Source: Pseudomonas sp. MWU13-2100
GTDB lineage: Bacteria > Pseudomonadota > Gammaproteobacteria > Pseudomonadales > Pseudomonadaceae
Direction of reading: 5' to 3'
DNA: 64,000 nucleotides
NCBI RefSeq assembly: GCF_023242365.1
Contig: NZ_JALLIX010000001.1
Coordinates: forward strand, 248,001-312,000
Position 1 is the first letter of the stretch. Each line of letters opens with the position of its first letter. Below the pieces are notes generated by a model. The model made no database searches and was not told where the DNA came from. It saw nothing but the letters and a program-made list of their open reading frames with translations. A program made the position numbers and the translations under genes. Shown one piece after another: positions 51,726 through 61,098 of the stretch.

Positions 51726-53432
51726 ATGCAGTCGGGAGCGGAGTCGCTGACGGTATTGATCGCCGAGGATGGCGCGGCTGATCGGTTGCTGCTCTCGAGC
51801 ATTGTCAGGCGTCAGGGGCATGGGGTGCTGACCGCCAGCAATGGCGCCGAGGCCGTTGCCCTGTTCGAGGCGCAGCGGCCACAGCTGGTGCTGATGGACG
51901 CGATGATGCCGGTGATGGACGGTTTCGAGGCGGCGCGCCAGATCAAGGTGCTGGCCGGTGAGTCGTTGGTGCCGATCATCTTCCTGACCTCCATGACCGA
52001 AGTCGATGGACTGGTGCGCTGCCTGGAAGCTGGCGGCGACGACTTTCTGGAAAAACCCTACAACCAGGTGATCCTCGGGGCCAAGATCAAGGCCATGGAC
52101 CGCCTCCGGCGCCTGCAGGACACCGTCCTGCAACAGCGCGACCTGATTGCCCGGCACCATGACTACCTGCTCAACGAGCAGCGGGTGGCCAAGGCGGTGT
52201 TTGACAAGGTGGCCCACTCCGGCTGCCTGAACGCGCCGAATATCCGCTATCTGCAATCGCCTTATGCGCTGTTCAACGGCGACCTGTTGCTGGCGGCCTA
52301 TACCCCGGCCGGCGACATGCACGTGCTGCTCGGCGACTTCACCGGCCATGGCCTGCCGGCGGCGGTCGGGGCGATGCCACTGGCGGAAGTGTTCTACGGC
52401 ATGACCGCCAAGGGCTATGGTCTGGCGGAAACCCTGCGGGAGATGAATGCCAAGCTCAAGCGCATCCTGCCGGTGGACATGTTCTGCTGCGCGACCTTTC
52501 TCTGCCTGAGCTCGCAGCGCCAGGTGGTGGAGGTGTGGAATGGCGGCATGCCGGACGGCTACCTGCATCGGGTGGCCACGGGAGAGCGTCAGCCACTGGT
52601 GGCGCGCAACCTCCCCCTGGGGGTGCTGGGGGCCGAATCGTTCGACCACCGCACCGATGTCTACCCCATGGCTCAGGGCGACCGGGTCTTCCTGCTCTCC
52701 GATGGGGTGATCGATACCTGCGACAGCGACGAACAGTTGTTTGGCGTGGAGCGCCTGCAGCAGGTTTTTGCTGCCAATCGGGAGCCGGATCGCCTGTTCG
52801 AGGACATCCAGGAGGCCTTGCATCGCTTTCGCGGCGAAGCCCGGGATGATGTCAGCATGGTCCAGGTCAGTCTGCCGGCGCCGACGCGGCAATTGCCGAA
52901 CGCCATGATCTATTCCGACAGCGGTGAATCCTGTCCTCTGGACTGGTCGGTGAGTTTCGAGTTTCGCGCGGCGACGCTCAAGCGCTTCAATCCGTTGCCG
53001 TACATGTTGCAACTGCTGATGGAGGTGCATGGTTTGCGCACGCAGAGCGGGGCGCTCTACAGCGTTCTCGCCGAGCTTTACTCCAACGCCCTGGAACATG
53101 GTGTCCTCGGCCTGGATTCGAGCCTCAAGCGCGATGTGCGGGGATTTGCGCAATACTATGAACAACGCAATCGGCGTCTGCTCGAACTGGAAGAGGGATT
53201 CGTCCGTGTGCGCCTGCAGGTGATCCCGCAAGGCGAGGGCGGTCGCTTGAGCATACAGGTCGATGACAGCGGCAATGGTTTTGACGTGACCAAGGTGATG
53301 GAACGGCCCGTGACGGTCGACCGGCTGTCGGGGCGCGGTGTGGGGCTGGTGCGTCGGCTCGGCCGCAATGCCTTTTGGTCGGACAATGGGCGCAGTGCCC
53401 ACGTGGAGTTTTCGTGGGAGGCTCAGGCATAA
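51726..53432 (+). CDS. Response regulator with PP2C phosphatase and HATPase domains (HsbR-like)
   Basis: A 568-residue protein: REC domain at 1-125 with Asp58 in LVLMDAMMPVMDG; a coiled linker; SpoIIE/PP2C phosphatase at about 165-390 (LLAAYTPAGDMHVLLGDFTGHGLPAA supplies metal-binding aspartates, and VFLLSDGVIDT another); and a C-terminal HATPase_c anti-sigma-type kinase at about 420-568 (ELYSNALEHGVLG, VDDSGNGFD). The layout is that of HsbR, which phosphorylates or dephosphorylates HsbA depending on its REC state. The flanking STAS and Hpt genes are its natural partners. Confidence 0.88.
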   Translation: MQSGAESLTVLIAEDGAADRLLLSSIVRRQGHGVLTASNGAEAVALFEAQRPQLVLMDAMMPVMDGFEAARQIKVLAGESLVPIIFLTSMTEVDGLVRCLEAGGDDFLEKPYNQVILGAKIKAMDRLRRLQDTVLQQRDLIARHHDYLLNEQRVAKAVFDKVAHSGCLNAPNIRYLQSPYALFNGDLLLAAYTPAGDMHVLLGDFTGHGLPAAVGAMPLAEVFYGMTAKGYGLAETLREMNAKLKRILPVDMFCCATFLCLSSQRQVVEVWNGGMPDGYLHRVATGERQPLVARNLPLGVLGAESFDHRTDVYPMAQGDRVFLLSDGVIDTCDSDEQLFGVERLQQVFAANREPDRLFEDIQEALHRFRGEARDDVSMVQVSLPAPTRQLPNAMIYSDSGESCPLDWSVSFEFRAATLKRFNPLPYMLQLLMEVHGLRTQSGALYSVLAELYSNALEHGVLGLDSSLKRDVRGFAQYYEQRNRRLLELEEGFVRVRLQVIPQGEGGRLSIQVDDSGNGFDVTKVMERPVTVDRLSGRGVGLVRRLGRNAFWSDNGRSAHVEFSWEAQA

Positions 53433-53461
53433 TTCGTGGGTTTTAAGCAGGGAGCGATCAA

Positions 53462-53818
53462 GTGAACAACGATATGGAGCATCTGGATCGCGATGCACTC
53501 AGTGCATTGCAAGACATCATGGAGGATGAGTATCCGCTGTTGCTGGATACCTTTCTGGAAGATTCGAGCAAGCGCCTGGGGCAGTTGCACCAGGCGAGCA
53601 ATGCTGCGGACCTCGGAGCGGCGGCCCACAGTTTCAAGGGCAGCAGCAGCAACATGGGGGCGTTGCGCCTGGCCGAGCTTTGCCGGCAGTTGGAACTGCT
53701 TGCCGGGCAATTGCCGTTGGCCGGTGTCGAAGAGCTGATCAACCAGATTGACCGTGAATATGCCGTGGTGCGGCGCTTTTACGAGATCGAGCGCGAGCGC
53801 TTTCCCGTCAGGCCTTAG
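53462..53818 (+). CDS. Histidine phosphotransfer (Hpt) protein, HptB-like
   Basis: A 118-residue four-helix Hpt protein with phosphorylated His56 in AAAHSFKGSSSNMGA. The start is GTG 53462, with GGGAG 9 bases upstream; ATG at residue 5 is an alternative. It presumably passes phosphate from one or more hybrid sensor kinases to the REC domain of the preceding gene, as HptB does for HsbR in P. aeruginosa. A sigma-54 promoter for fliK follows after its stop. Confidence 0.88.
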   Translation: MNNDMEHLDRDALSALQDIMEDEYPLLLDTFLEDSSKRLGQLHQASNAADLGAAAHSFKGSSSNMGALRLAELCRQLELLAGQLPLAGVEELINQIDREYAVVRRFYEIERERFPVRP

Positions 53819-53855
53819 CCTCGAAGGGCGCGCGCCTGAGTCGTTCGGGCAAAGA

Positions 53856-53870
53856 TGGCCCGAACCTTGC
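53856..53870 (+). promoter_or_regulatory. Sigma-54 promoter of fliK
   Basis: TGGCCCGAACCTTGC matches TGGCACG-N4-TTGC with a single mismatch and exact spacing. Predicted start near 53882, 40 bases before the fliK ATG. Confidence 0.88.
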
Positions 53871-53921
53871 TGTTGTTCCCTGCACTGTACTTACGACCCC
53901 TGTGCAGCGGAGACCGTACCA

Positions 53922-55388
53922 ATGTCATTCGTCCCTAATTCGCTCCTCCAGGCCAACGCTGCCGTCAAGCCGCAGGCGGACTCTGTCATTCCCCCGTCGG
54001 CCGTTGTCGCGCCGCCCAAGGACAATGCTTTCAGCTTTGCGCAGGTCTACCGGAACACCCAGAGCAATCCGCTCACGGCCGCCTTCAATCCGCCCAAGCC
54101 GATGGCGGACAAGGCCCCGGTAGCGCCGTCGAAGCCGGACGCGCCGGCCAGCAAAGCCAATAACCAGGATGCCGCCCCACAGTCGGCGGTTGCCGATAGC
54201 GGCAAATCCTTGCCTGCCGACAAGTCGACCAAGGTGGATGGCAAGACGGCGACCGCCGATGACAAGGGGGCCTCTGACAAGACCGCGGCCGATGGCACGA
54301 CGACCTCGACCGATACGACGAAGCCTGGCGACAAGACGGCTTCCGGCGATGACACCACTACCACGACGACCGATACGCCCGTCGCCGTGGCGACGCCGGA
54401 CCCGACCGTTGACCCGGCCGTGCTCCAGGCTGCCGCGACCTCAGCGACCCCGGCTCCGGCAGCCCCGGTCGACCCGGCCCAGGCACCGTTGGCGGCAGCG
54501 GTCAGCGCCGCGGCCAAGCCGGCTGTCGTGACGGCTCCGGTTGCTGGCGATAATTTCGATCCGGCCTCTGATCCGCTGGATAACCTGCCGGCGGTACGCC
54601 TGGCCATGGAGCACGGCGGTCATGTATCGAGCGGTAGCCAGACCTCGGCGAAATCCGGCGACAACACCAATATCGACGCCACCGATTCGACACTGGCACA
54701 GAATCAGGCCAGTAACGTCGTGACAATGCTTGATCAGAAGACCGATCCCGGCAGCAGCGACCAGGGCGGCGACAAATCCTTCAAGACCCTGATCGATGAC
54801 GGTCTCAAGGACATCAAAAGTGCTTCCAGCGATACCCGGGTCGATGACTTCGCCAATCGCCTGGCGGCCCTGACCCAGGCGGCCACGCCCAAGACCGCGA
54901 ATGCACTACCGGTCAACCAGCCGTTGGCGATGCACCAGAGCGGCTGGAGCGAGGAGGTGGTCAATCGGGTCATGTATCTGTCCAGCGCCAACCTCAAGTC
55001 GGCGGAGATCCAGTTGCAGCCCGCCGAACTGGGGCGCCTGGATATCAAGGTGAACATGTCGGCCGATCAGCCGACGCAGATCAGTTTCATCAGCGCCCAC
55101 GCTGGGGTGCGCGATGCTCTCGAAGGTAACATGCCGCGTCTGCGTGACATGCTGCAACAGCAGGGCCTGGGGCAGGCTGATGTCAGCGTTTCCGACCAGG
55201 CCCGTGGTTGGGCCGGCCAGGGCCAGGGGGCGCAGCAGCAACAGCAGCAGGCGCACAAAGGCCGCAGCAGTGGCGGTAGCCTTGGTGGCGACAGCCAGGA
55301 TGACCTGTCGATTGCCGCGGTCAGCGAAGCGACGGCGGTCAGTTCCAGTGTGGTGGTGGGCTCCAGCGCGGTCGACTATTACGCCTGA
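53922..55388 (+). CDS. fliK: Flagellar hook-length control protein FliK
   Basis: A 488-residue molecular ruler. The N-terminal two thirds are low complexity (Ala/Pro/Asp/Lys, with a Thr/Asp-rich tract at about 125-150). The C-terminal substrate-switch domain (about 345-430) shows VNRVMYLSSANLKSAEIQLQP and AELGRLDIKVNMS. A run of six glutamines encoded by CAG/CAA repeats occurs at about residue 440. I start at ATG 53922 (MSFVPNSLLQ), since the earlier frame runs through the promoter. It stops hook growth by signalling to FlhB. Confidence 0.93.
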   Translation: MSFVPNSLLQANAAVKPQADSVIPPSAVVAPPKDNAFSFAQVYRNTQSNPLTAAFNPPKPMADKAPVAPSKPDAPASKANNQDAAPQSAVADSGKSLPADKSTKVDGKTATADDKGASDKTAADGTTTSTDTTKPGDKTASGDDTTTTTTDTPVAVATPDPTVDPAVLQAAATSATPAPAAPVDPAQAPLAAAVSAAAKPAVVTAPVAGDNFDPASDPLDNLPAVRLAMEHGGHVSSGSQTSAKSGDNTNIDATDSTLAQNQASNVVTMLDQKTDPGSSDQGGDKSFKTLIDDGLKDIKSASSDTRVDDFANRLAALTQAATPKTANALPVNQPLAMHQSGWSEEVVNRVMYLSSANLKSAEIQLQPAELGRLDIKVNMSADQPTQISFISAHAGVRDALEGNMPRLRDMLQQQGLGQADVSVSDQARGWAGQGQGAQQQQQQAHKGRSSGGSLGGDSQDDLSIAAVSEATAVSSSVVVGSSAVDYYA

Positions 55389-55438
55389 TGTCGCACTAAA
55401 CCTGCGGTGTACTTGGGGTTTTTCGGTGTGCGCCACAC

Positions 55439-55466
55439 TGTAGGCGCCGGCTTGCCGGCTCCTACA
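55439..55466. repeat. Single REP palindrome between fliK and fliL
   Basis: TGTAGGcGCCGGC-TT-GCCGGCtCCTACA, a near-perfect palindrome of the same family as the element at 430-521. It lies 50 bases after the fliK stop and may terminate or stabilise the fliK transcript. Confidence 0.85.
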
Positions 55467-55510
55467 GGTACCGCCGTATTTCAAAGGCTGTATTTCCCTC
55501 ATGCCCGATC

Positions 55511-55525
55511 TGGCATAACACTTGC
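55511..55525 (+). promoter_or_regulatory. Sigma-54 promoter of fliL operon
   Basis: TGGCATAACACTTGC matches the -24/-12 consensus at TGGCA and TTGC with exact spacing. Predicted start near 55537, about 40 bases before the fliL ATG; it would drive fliLMNOPQR-flhB. Confidence 0.88.
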
Positions 55526-55576
55526 TCCTGCCTTGCCGTGCGACTATGAAAAATCGAATAGTGACGGATTATTGGC

Positions 55577-56083
55577 ATGGCGAAGAGCGAAGCAGCGGTA
55601 AAAGAACCCGGCAGTAAAAGCAAACTCAAGCTGATCATCGTCATTGTGCTGGGCGTGCTGCTGGCCATCGGCTTGTCGGTGGGCGCGACCTGGTACTTCA
55701 TGCACAATGCCCAGAACAAGCCGGCAGCGGCGCCGGTCGAAGCCGCCACCAGCGGCAAGCAGCCTGCGATTTTCGAGCCCATGGCCCCGGCCTTTGTCAC
55801 CAACTTCAAGGATGCCAGCGGCCGCCAGCGCTACATGCAGGTGAGCATCACCTTGCTGGCGCGTAACCAGGCCGACCTGGATGCCCTCAAGGTGCACATG
55901 CCGGTGATCCGCAACAACCTGGTGATGCTGTTCTCCGGTCAGACCTACGAAACCCTCGCGACTCCGGTCGGCCAGGAACTGCTGCGCCAGAAAGCCACTG
56001 CCAGCGTGCAGGAAGTGGCGCAGAAGGAAGTCGGCAAAGTGGTGATTGAACAGCTGCTCTTCACTAACTACGTATTGCAGTAG
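55577..56083 (+). CDS. fliL: Flagellar basal body-associated protein FliL
   Basis: A 168-residue single-pass inner-membrane protein: a short basic cytoplasmic tail, a transmembrane helix at about 18-42 (LKLIIVIVLGVLLAIGLSVG), then a periplasmic domain ending in the family block VIEQLLFTNYVLQ. FliL rings surround and stabilise the stators. First gene of the fliL operon, 9 bases before fliM. Confidence 0.96.
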   Translation: MAKSEAAVKEPGSKSKLKLIIVIVLGVLLAIGLSVGATWYFMHNAQNKPAAAPVEAATSGKQPAIFEPMAPAFVTNFKDASGRQRYMQVSITLLARNQADLDALKVHMPVIRNNLVMLFSGQTYETLATPVGQELLRQKATASVQEVAQKEVGKVVIEQLLFTNYVLQ

Positions 56084-56092
56084 GATCACGAC

Positions 56093-57061
56093 ATGGCCGT
56101 GCAGGATCTGCTGTCCCAGGATGAGATCGACGCCCTCTTGCATGGCGTCGATGACGGTCTGGTACAGACCGAAACCGCTGCCGAGCCCGGCAGTGTCAAA
56201 AGTTACGACCTGACCAGCCAGGATCGCATCGTCCGCGGACGCATGCCGACCCTGGAAATGATCAACGAGCGTTTCGCCCGCTACACCCGCATCAGCATGT
56301 TCAACATGCTGCGCCGTTCCGCTGACGTGGCGGTCGGTGGCGTCCAGGTGATGAAGTTCGGCGAATACGTGCACTCACTCTATGTCCCTACCAGCCTCAA
56401 CCTGGTGAAGATCAAGCCGTTGCGCGGCACCGCCCTGTTCATTCTCGACGCCAAGCTGGTGTTCAAGCTGGTGGACAACTTTTTCGGCGGTGACGGCCGC
56501 CACGCCAAGATCGAAGGCCGTGAATTCACCCCCACCGAACTACGGGTGGTGCGCATGGTGCTGGAGCAGGCGTTCATCGACCTCAAGGAAGCCTGGCAGG
56601 CGATCATGGAAGTCAATTTCGAGTACATCAACTCGGAAGTGAACCCGGCCATGGCCAACATCGTCGGTCCCAGCGAGGCAGTGGTGGTGTCGACCTTCCA
56701 TATCGAACTCGACGGCGGTGGCGGCGACCTGCACGTGACCATGCCGTACTCGATGATCGAGCCGGTGCGGGAAATGCTCGACGCCGGTTTCCAGTCGGAC
56801 CTGGACGACCAGGACGAACGCTGGGTCAAGGCCCTGCGCGAAGACGTGCTCGATGTGGCCGTGCCGCTCAGTGCCACGGTCGCCCGTCGGCAGTTGCGCC
56901 TGCGGGACATCCTGCACATGCAGCCCGGTGACGTGATTCCGGTGGAACTGCCGGAAGAGATGGTGATGCGTGCCAATGGCGTGCCGTCGTTCAAGGTCAA
57001 GCTCGGTTCCCACAAGGGCAACCTGGCGCTGCAAGTGATTGAGTCGATCGGGCGCCGCTAG
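56093..57061 (+). CDS. fliM: Motor switch protein FliM
   Basis: A 322-residue C-ring protein. The N-terminal LLSQDEIDALLHG (5-17) is the CheY-P binding motif. The middle CheC-like domain contains the GGxG-type VGGVQVMKFGEYVHSL, and the C-terminal SpoA-like domain (VPLSATVARRQLRLRDILHMQPGD) contacts FliN. Length is standard. It sets rotation direction in response to chemotaxis signalling. Confidence 0.98.
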   Translation: MAVQDLLSQDEIDALLHGVDDGLVQTETAAEPGSVKSYDLTSQDRIVRGRMPTLEMINERFARYTRISMFNMLRRSADVAVGGVQVMKFGEYVHSLYVPTSLNLVKIKPLRGTALFILDAKLVFKLVDNFFGGDGRHAKIEGREFTPTELRVVRMVLEQAFIDLKEAWQAIMEVNFEYINSEVNPAMANIVGPSEAVVVSTFHIELDGGGGDLHVTMPYSMIEPVREMLDAGFQSDLDDQDERWVKALREDVLDVAVPLSATVARRQLRLRDILHMQPGDVIPVELPEEMVMRANGVPSFKVKLGSHKGNLALQVIESIGRR

Positions 57062-57117
57062 GGTGCCGGTCAGGAAAGTGTTGTGTTAACTGAATTTCTG
57101 CTCGCCGAGGACAACTG

Positions 57118-57585
57118 ATGGCTAATGATAACGATATGACTTCCCCGGACGACCAGGCCCTGGCCGACGAGTGGGCGGCTGCGCTGGAAGAAACCGGCGA
57201 TGCCGGCCAGTCCGATATCGATGCCTTGCTGGCGGCTGACTCCGGCAATTCGTCGGGCGGAAGCCGCCTGCCCATGGAAGAGTTCGGCAGCGTGCCGAAG
57301 AACAACGATCCGGTGACCCTGGACGGCCCGAACCTGGAAGTGATCCTCGATATCCCGGTGTCGATCTCCATGGAAGTCGGCAGCACCGATATCAACATCC
57401 GCAACCTGCTGCAATTGAACCAGGGTTCGGTGATCGAACTTGATCGCCTGGCCGGCGAGCCGTTGGATGTACTGGTCAATGGCACGCTGATCGCCCACGG
57501 TGAAGTGGTGGTGGTCAACGAAAAATTCGGTATCCGTCTGACCGACGTGATCAGTCCGAGCGAACGCATCAAGAAGTTGCGCTGA
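57118..57585 (+). CDS. fliN: Motor switch protein FliN
   Basis: A 155-residue C-ring protein. The C-terminal SpoA domain (about 78-155: ILDIPVSISMEVGSTDINIRNLLQLNQGSVIELDR) is canonical; the N-terminal 75 residues are an acidic extension typical of pseudomonads. It docks FliH and the export cargo. Adjacent to fliO with no gap. Confidence 0.97.
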   Translation: MANDNDMTSPDDQALADEWAAALEETGDAGQSDIDALLAADSGNSSGGSRLPMEEFGSVPKNNDPVTLDGPNLEVILDIPVSISMEVGSTDINIRNLLQLNQGSVIELDRLAGEPLDVLVNGTLIAHGEVVVVNEKFGIRLTDVISPSERIKKLR

Positions 57586-58020
57586 ATGAGCCGGCTTCTC
57601 GGCATCTTCCTGCTGGCGCCGCTCAGTGCCTGGGCGGCGGAACCGCTCGCCACGGCGGCCGTCGCCACGCCGAGCGCGCCGGGCAGCATGGCCGGGCAGT
57701 TGACGCAACTGGTGCTCGGCCTGCTGCTGGTGCTGGGGATCATCTTTGTCCTCGCCTGGCTGTTGCGTCGCATGCAGCAGGTCGGGCCTGGGGCCAAGGG
57801 GCGGCAGGTCATCGAGCTGATCGGCTCGCGCGCCCTCGGGCCGCGTGACCGCCTGGTGCTGGTGCAGGTCGGCAACGAGCAGATCCTGCTTGGACTGACG
57901 CCGGGCACCATTACCCCGCTGCATGTGCTCAAGGAACCGGTCCAGGTGCCGAGCGGCGAGCAGGCCACGCCTGAGTTCGCTCAACGCCTGATGGAATTGC
58001 TGGGTAAGGATAAGAAGTGA
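57586..58020 (+). CDS. fliO: Flagellar biosynthetic protein FliO
   Basis: A 144-residue membrane protein with an N-terminal signal-like segment ([17 protein letters not shown]), a transmembrane helix at about 43-62 and a cytoplasmic domain ([32 protein letters not shown]). It helps FliP assemble into the export gate. The stop overlaps the fliP start (TGATG). Confidence 0.94.
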   Translation: MSRLLGIFLLAPLSAWAAEPLATAAVATPSAPGSMAGQLTQLVLGLLLVLGIIFVLAWLLRRMQQVGPGAKGRQVIELIGSRALGPRDRLVLVQVGNEQILLGLTPGTITPLHVLKEPVQVPSGEQATPEFAQRLMELLGKDKK

Positions 58021-58772
58021 TGGGCGCTTTGCGGTTAATCCTGACGTTGGCCTTGTTGCTGGCGGCGCCTCTGGCGCTGGCGGCCGATCCATTGTCGATC
58101 CCGGCGATCACCCTTGGCACCGGGGCCAACGGCCAGCAGGAATATTCGGTCAACCTGCAAATCCTGCTGATCATGACGGCGCTGAGTTTTATCCCGGCTT
58201 TCGTCATGCTGATGACCAGCTTCACCCGCATCATCATTGTCTTCTCGATCTTGCGCCAGGCCCTGGGCCTGCAGTCGACGCCGTCGAACCAGATCCTCAC
58301 CGGCATGGCATTGTTCCTGACCATGTTCATCATGGCGCCGGTCTTCGACAAGGTGAACCATGATGCCCTGCAACCGTATCTGGCCGAAAAGATGACGGCC
58401 CAGGACGCCGTGCTCAAGGCCGAGGGACCGATCAAGGACTTCATGCTGGCGCAGACTCGCAGCAGTGACCTGGAGCTGTTCATGCGCCTGTCCAAGCGCA
58501 CGGACATCGCCACGCCCGACCAGGCGCCGCTGACCATTATCGTGCCGGCCTTCGTGACTTCGGAATTGAAGACAGCGTTCCAGATCGGCTTCATGATCTT
58601 CATTCCCTTCCTGATCATCGACCTGGTGGTGGCCAGTGTGCTGATGGCCATGGGGATGATGATGCTGTCGCCGCTGATTATTTCCCTGCCGTTCAAGATC
58701 ATGCTGTTTGTGCTGGTGGATGGCTGGGCCTTGATCATCGGTACCCTGGCCGGCAGTTTTGGCGGTGTCTAG
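58020..58772 (+). CDS. fliP: Export gate protein FliP
   Basis: A 250-residue polytopic protein with a cleavable signal peptide ([23 protein letters not shown]). The family blocks [21 protein letters not shown] and [20 protein letters not shown] are present. I use ATG 58020; GTG 58017 in frame would add one residue. It forms the core of the FliPQR export pore. Confidence 0.97.
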   Translation: MGALRLILTLALLLAAPLALAADPLSIPAITLGTGANGQQEYSVNLQILLIMTALSFIPAFVMLMTSFTRIIIVFSILRQALGLQSTPSNQILTGMALFLTMFIMAPVFDKVNHDALQPYLAEKMTAQDAVLKAEGPIKDFMLAQTRSSDLELFMRLSKRTDIATPDQAPLTIIVPAFVTSELKTAFQIGFMIFIPFLIIDLVVASVLMAMGMMMLSPLIISLPFKIMLFVLVDGWALIIGTLAGSFGGV

Positions 58773-58787
58773 AACGAGTGGCGTGCA

Positions 58788-59057
58788 ATGACTCCTGAAG
58801 TCGCAGTCGACATATTCCGTGATGCCCTCTGGCTGACCACCCTGATGGTTGCCGTGCTGGTGATCCCGAGCCTGGTGGTGGGCTTGATTGTGGCGATATT
58901 CCAGGCTGCCACCCAGATCAACGAACAGACCCTGAGCTTCCTGCCGCGCATGCTGGTGATGCTGGTCACCCTGATCGTCGCCGGGCCTTGGTTGGTGCAG
59001 AAGTTCATGGAGTACATCCTGTCGCTGTACGGCAGCATTCCACAGGTCATCGGCTGA
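58788..59057 (+). CDS. fliQ: Export gate protein FliQ
   Basis: An 89-residue protein with two transmembrane helices (about 15-38 and 50-75) and the typical MTPEVAVDIFRDALWL start and VMLVTLIVAGPWLVQKFMEY end. Lies between fliP and fliR, one base before the fliR ATG. Confidence 0.97.
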   Translation: MTPEVAVDIFRDALWLTTLMVAVLVIPSLVVGLIVAIFQAATQINEQTLSFLPRMLVMLVTLIVAGPWLVQKFMEYILSLYGSIPQVIG

Positions 59058-59058
59058 T

Positions 59059-59841
59059 ATGTCGCTGCTCGCGCTGACCGATACGCAGATCAGCAGCTGG
59101 GTCGCGAGCTTCATGCTGCCGGCGTTCCGGGTTGGCGCGGTGATCATGACCATGCCGGTCTTCGGGACCACCCTGTTGCCGCGACGGATCCGCATGTATT
59201 TCATCCTGGCAATCACGGTGGTCATCGCCCCGGGCCTGCCGCCGATGCCCGAGGTGCATCCGCTGGACCTGAGCGGGCTGCTGCTGATCGCCGAGCAGAT
59301 CATTTTCGGCGCCTTGCTTGGTTTTTCCCTGCAATTGTTTTTCCAGGCCTTTGTGGTGGCCGGGCAGATTATCGCGATCCAGATGGGCATGGGCTTCGCG
59401 TCCATGGTCGACCCGGTCAATGGGGTTTCGGCGGCGGTGATCGGGCAGTTCTTCACCATGCTGGTGACATTGATGTTCCTGGCCATGAACGGTCACCTGG
59501 TGGTCATCGAAGTGCTGACCGAGAGTTTCACCACCTTTCCGGTGGGCAGCGGGCTGTCGACCACGGATTTATGGGTGCTCTCCGGCAAGCTCGGCTGGGT
59601 GCTCGGAGCGGCGTTGGTGCTGGTGCTGCCGGCGATCACCGCGTTGCTGGTGGTGAACATCGCGTTCGGCATCATGACCCGTGCCGCGCCGCAGTTGAAC
59701 ATCTTCTCCATTGGTTTTCCGCTGATCCTGGTGCTGGGGATGGTCATTCTCTGGATCAGCCTGGGCGACATTCTCAACCAGTATCAACCGCTGGCTGTCG
59801 AGGCCCTGCAGTTTTTACGCGAACTGGCACGGGTGCGCTGA
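59059..59841 (+). CDS. fliR: Export gate protein FliR
   Basis: A 260-residue polytopic membrane protein with about six hydrophobic segments; MPVFGTTLLPRRIRMYF, GQIIAIQMGMGFASMVDP and the C-terminal region ending ILNQYQPLAVEALQFL are family features. It completes the FliP5Q4R1 pore. flhB starts three bases after its stop. Confidence 0.97.
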   Translation: MSLLALTDTQISSWVASFMLPAFRVGAVIMTMPVFGTTLLPRRIRMYFILAITVVIAPGLPPMPEVHPLDLSGLLLIAEQIIFGALLGFSLQLFFQAFVVAGQIIAIQMGMGFASMVDPVNGVSAAVIGQFFTMLVTLMFLAMNGHLVVIEVLTESFTTFPVGSGLSTTDLWVLSGKLGWVLGAALVLVLPAITALLVVNIAFGIMTRAAPQLNIFSIGFPLILVLGMVILWISLGDILNQYQPLAVEALQFLRELARVR

Positions 59842-59844
59842 GCC

Positions 59845-60984
59845 ATGGCAGAGAGCGAGAGTGGCCAGGACAAGACAGAAGACCCCACGGAGAAGAAGAA
59901 AAGAGATGCCCGCGAGAAGGGTGAGGTTGCCCGTTCCAAGGAGCTCAACACCTTTGCCGTGATGATGGCCGGTGCCGGTGCGTTGCTGGTGTTCGGCGGC
60001 GCCCTGGCCCAGGATCTGGCCGAATTGATGCGCATGAACTTCACCCTGAGCCGGGAAGTCGTGCTCGATCAGCGCTATATGGGGATTTTTCTTCTGCGCT
60101 CCGGGGAAATGGCGATCTGGGCAGTGCAGCCGATCCTGCTGACCGCTCTGGCCGCGGCCCTGATCGGGCCGATCGCCCTTGGAGGGTGGTTGTTCTCGGC
60201 CAGTGCCATGGCGCCGAAGTTCAGCCGGATGAACCCCTTCCCGGGGATCAAGCGGATGTTCTCGGCCAAGTCGGTGATGGAGCTGCTCAAGGCTGTCGGC
60301 AAGTTCACCATCATTCTGTTCGTGGGGTTGTCGGTGCTGTCTTCGGATATCGACGATCTGGTACGGATCGCCCATGAACCGCTGGAGTCGGCGGTCATCC
60401 ACAGCCTGCAGGTGGTGGGCTGGAGTACCTTGTGGATGTCCCTGGGGCTGTTGATCATTGCCGCGGTGGATGTACCGGTGCAGCTCTATACAGCCCACCA
60501 GCGCTTGCTGATGACCAAGCAGGAAATACGTGACGAGCACAAGGACCAGGAGGGTCGGCCGGAGGTCAAGCAGCGGATTCGCCAGTTGCAACGTGAAATG
60601 TCCCAGCGGCGGATGATGGCGGCGATTCCCGAGGCGGATGTGGTGATCACCAACCCGACCCACTATGCCGTGGCGCTCAAATACGATGCGGATAAGGGCG
60701 GGGCGCCGGTATTGCTGGCCAAGGGCAGCGACTTCCTGGCGCTGAAAATCCGCGAGATCGCCGTCGAACACGACATCCTGCTGCTCGAGTCGCCGGCCCT
60801 GGCGCGCTCGATCTACTACTCCACCGAGTTGGATCAGGAGATTCCGGCGGGCCTGTACCTGGCGGTGGCGCAGGTGCTGGCATACGTCTTCCAGATCCGT
60901 CAGTACCGCGCCGGCAAGGGCAAGCGCCCCGATCCGCTTAAGGGAGACCTGCCGATTCCGCCGGATCTGCGCCGCGATTCCTGA
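59845..60984 (+). CDS. flhB: Export switch protein FlhB
   Basis: A 379-residue protein with a hydrophilic lysine-rich N-terminus (DKTEDPTEKKKRDAREKGEVARS), four transmembrane segments (about 30-210) and a cytoplasmic domain containing the autocleavage motif NPTH (270-273). After cleavage at Asn-Pro it changes export specificity from rod/hook to filament proteins on the FliK signal. Confidence 0.98.
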   Translation: MAESESGQDKTEDPTEKKKRDAREKGEVARSKELNTFAVMMAGAGALLVFGGALAQDLAELMRMNFTLSREVVLDQRYMGIFLLRSGEMAIWAVQPILLTALAAALIGPIALGGWLFSASAMAPKFSRMNPFPGIKRMFSAKSVMELLKAVGKFTIILFVGLSVLSSDIDDLVRIAHEPLESAVIHSLQVVGWSTLWMSLGLLIIAAVDVPVQLYTAHQRLLMTKQEIRDEHKDQEGRPEVKQRIRQLQREMSQRRMMAAIPEADVVITNPTHYAVALKYDADKGGAPVLLAKGSDFLALKIREIAVEHDILLLESPALARSIYYSTELDQEIPAGLYLAVAQVLAYVFQIRQYRAGKGKRPDPLKGDLPIPPDLRRDS

Positions 60985-61098
60985 GTCGACCAGGCGCTAC
61001 ATGCAAACCTCCGGGGCAGAGTTTGCTCGCGAAGAGGCTCGTGAGAACGCTAAATACCTCGCGGACAATCCGTTATCCACAAGGGTTGTCCTGCCCGT

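Noticed and set aside
51651..53498. A 615-residue open frame on the minus strand opposite the REC-PP2C gene
   Set aside because: High G+C DNA leaves long antisense frames. It is rich in His/Gln/Arg, has no recognisable domain, and the plus-strand frame has clear REC, PP2C and HATPase motifs.
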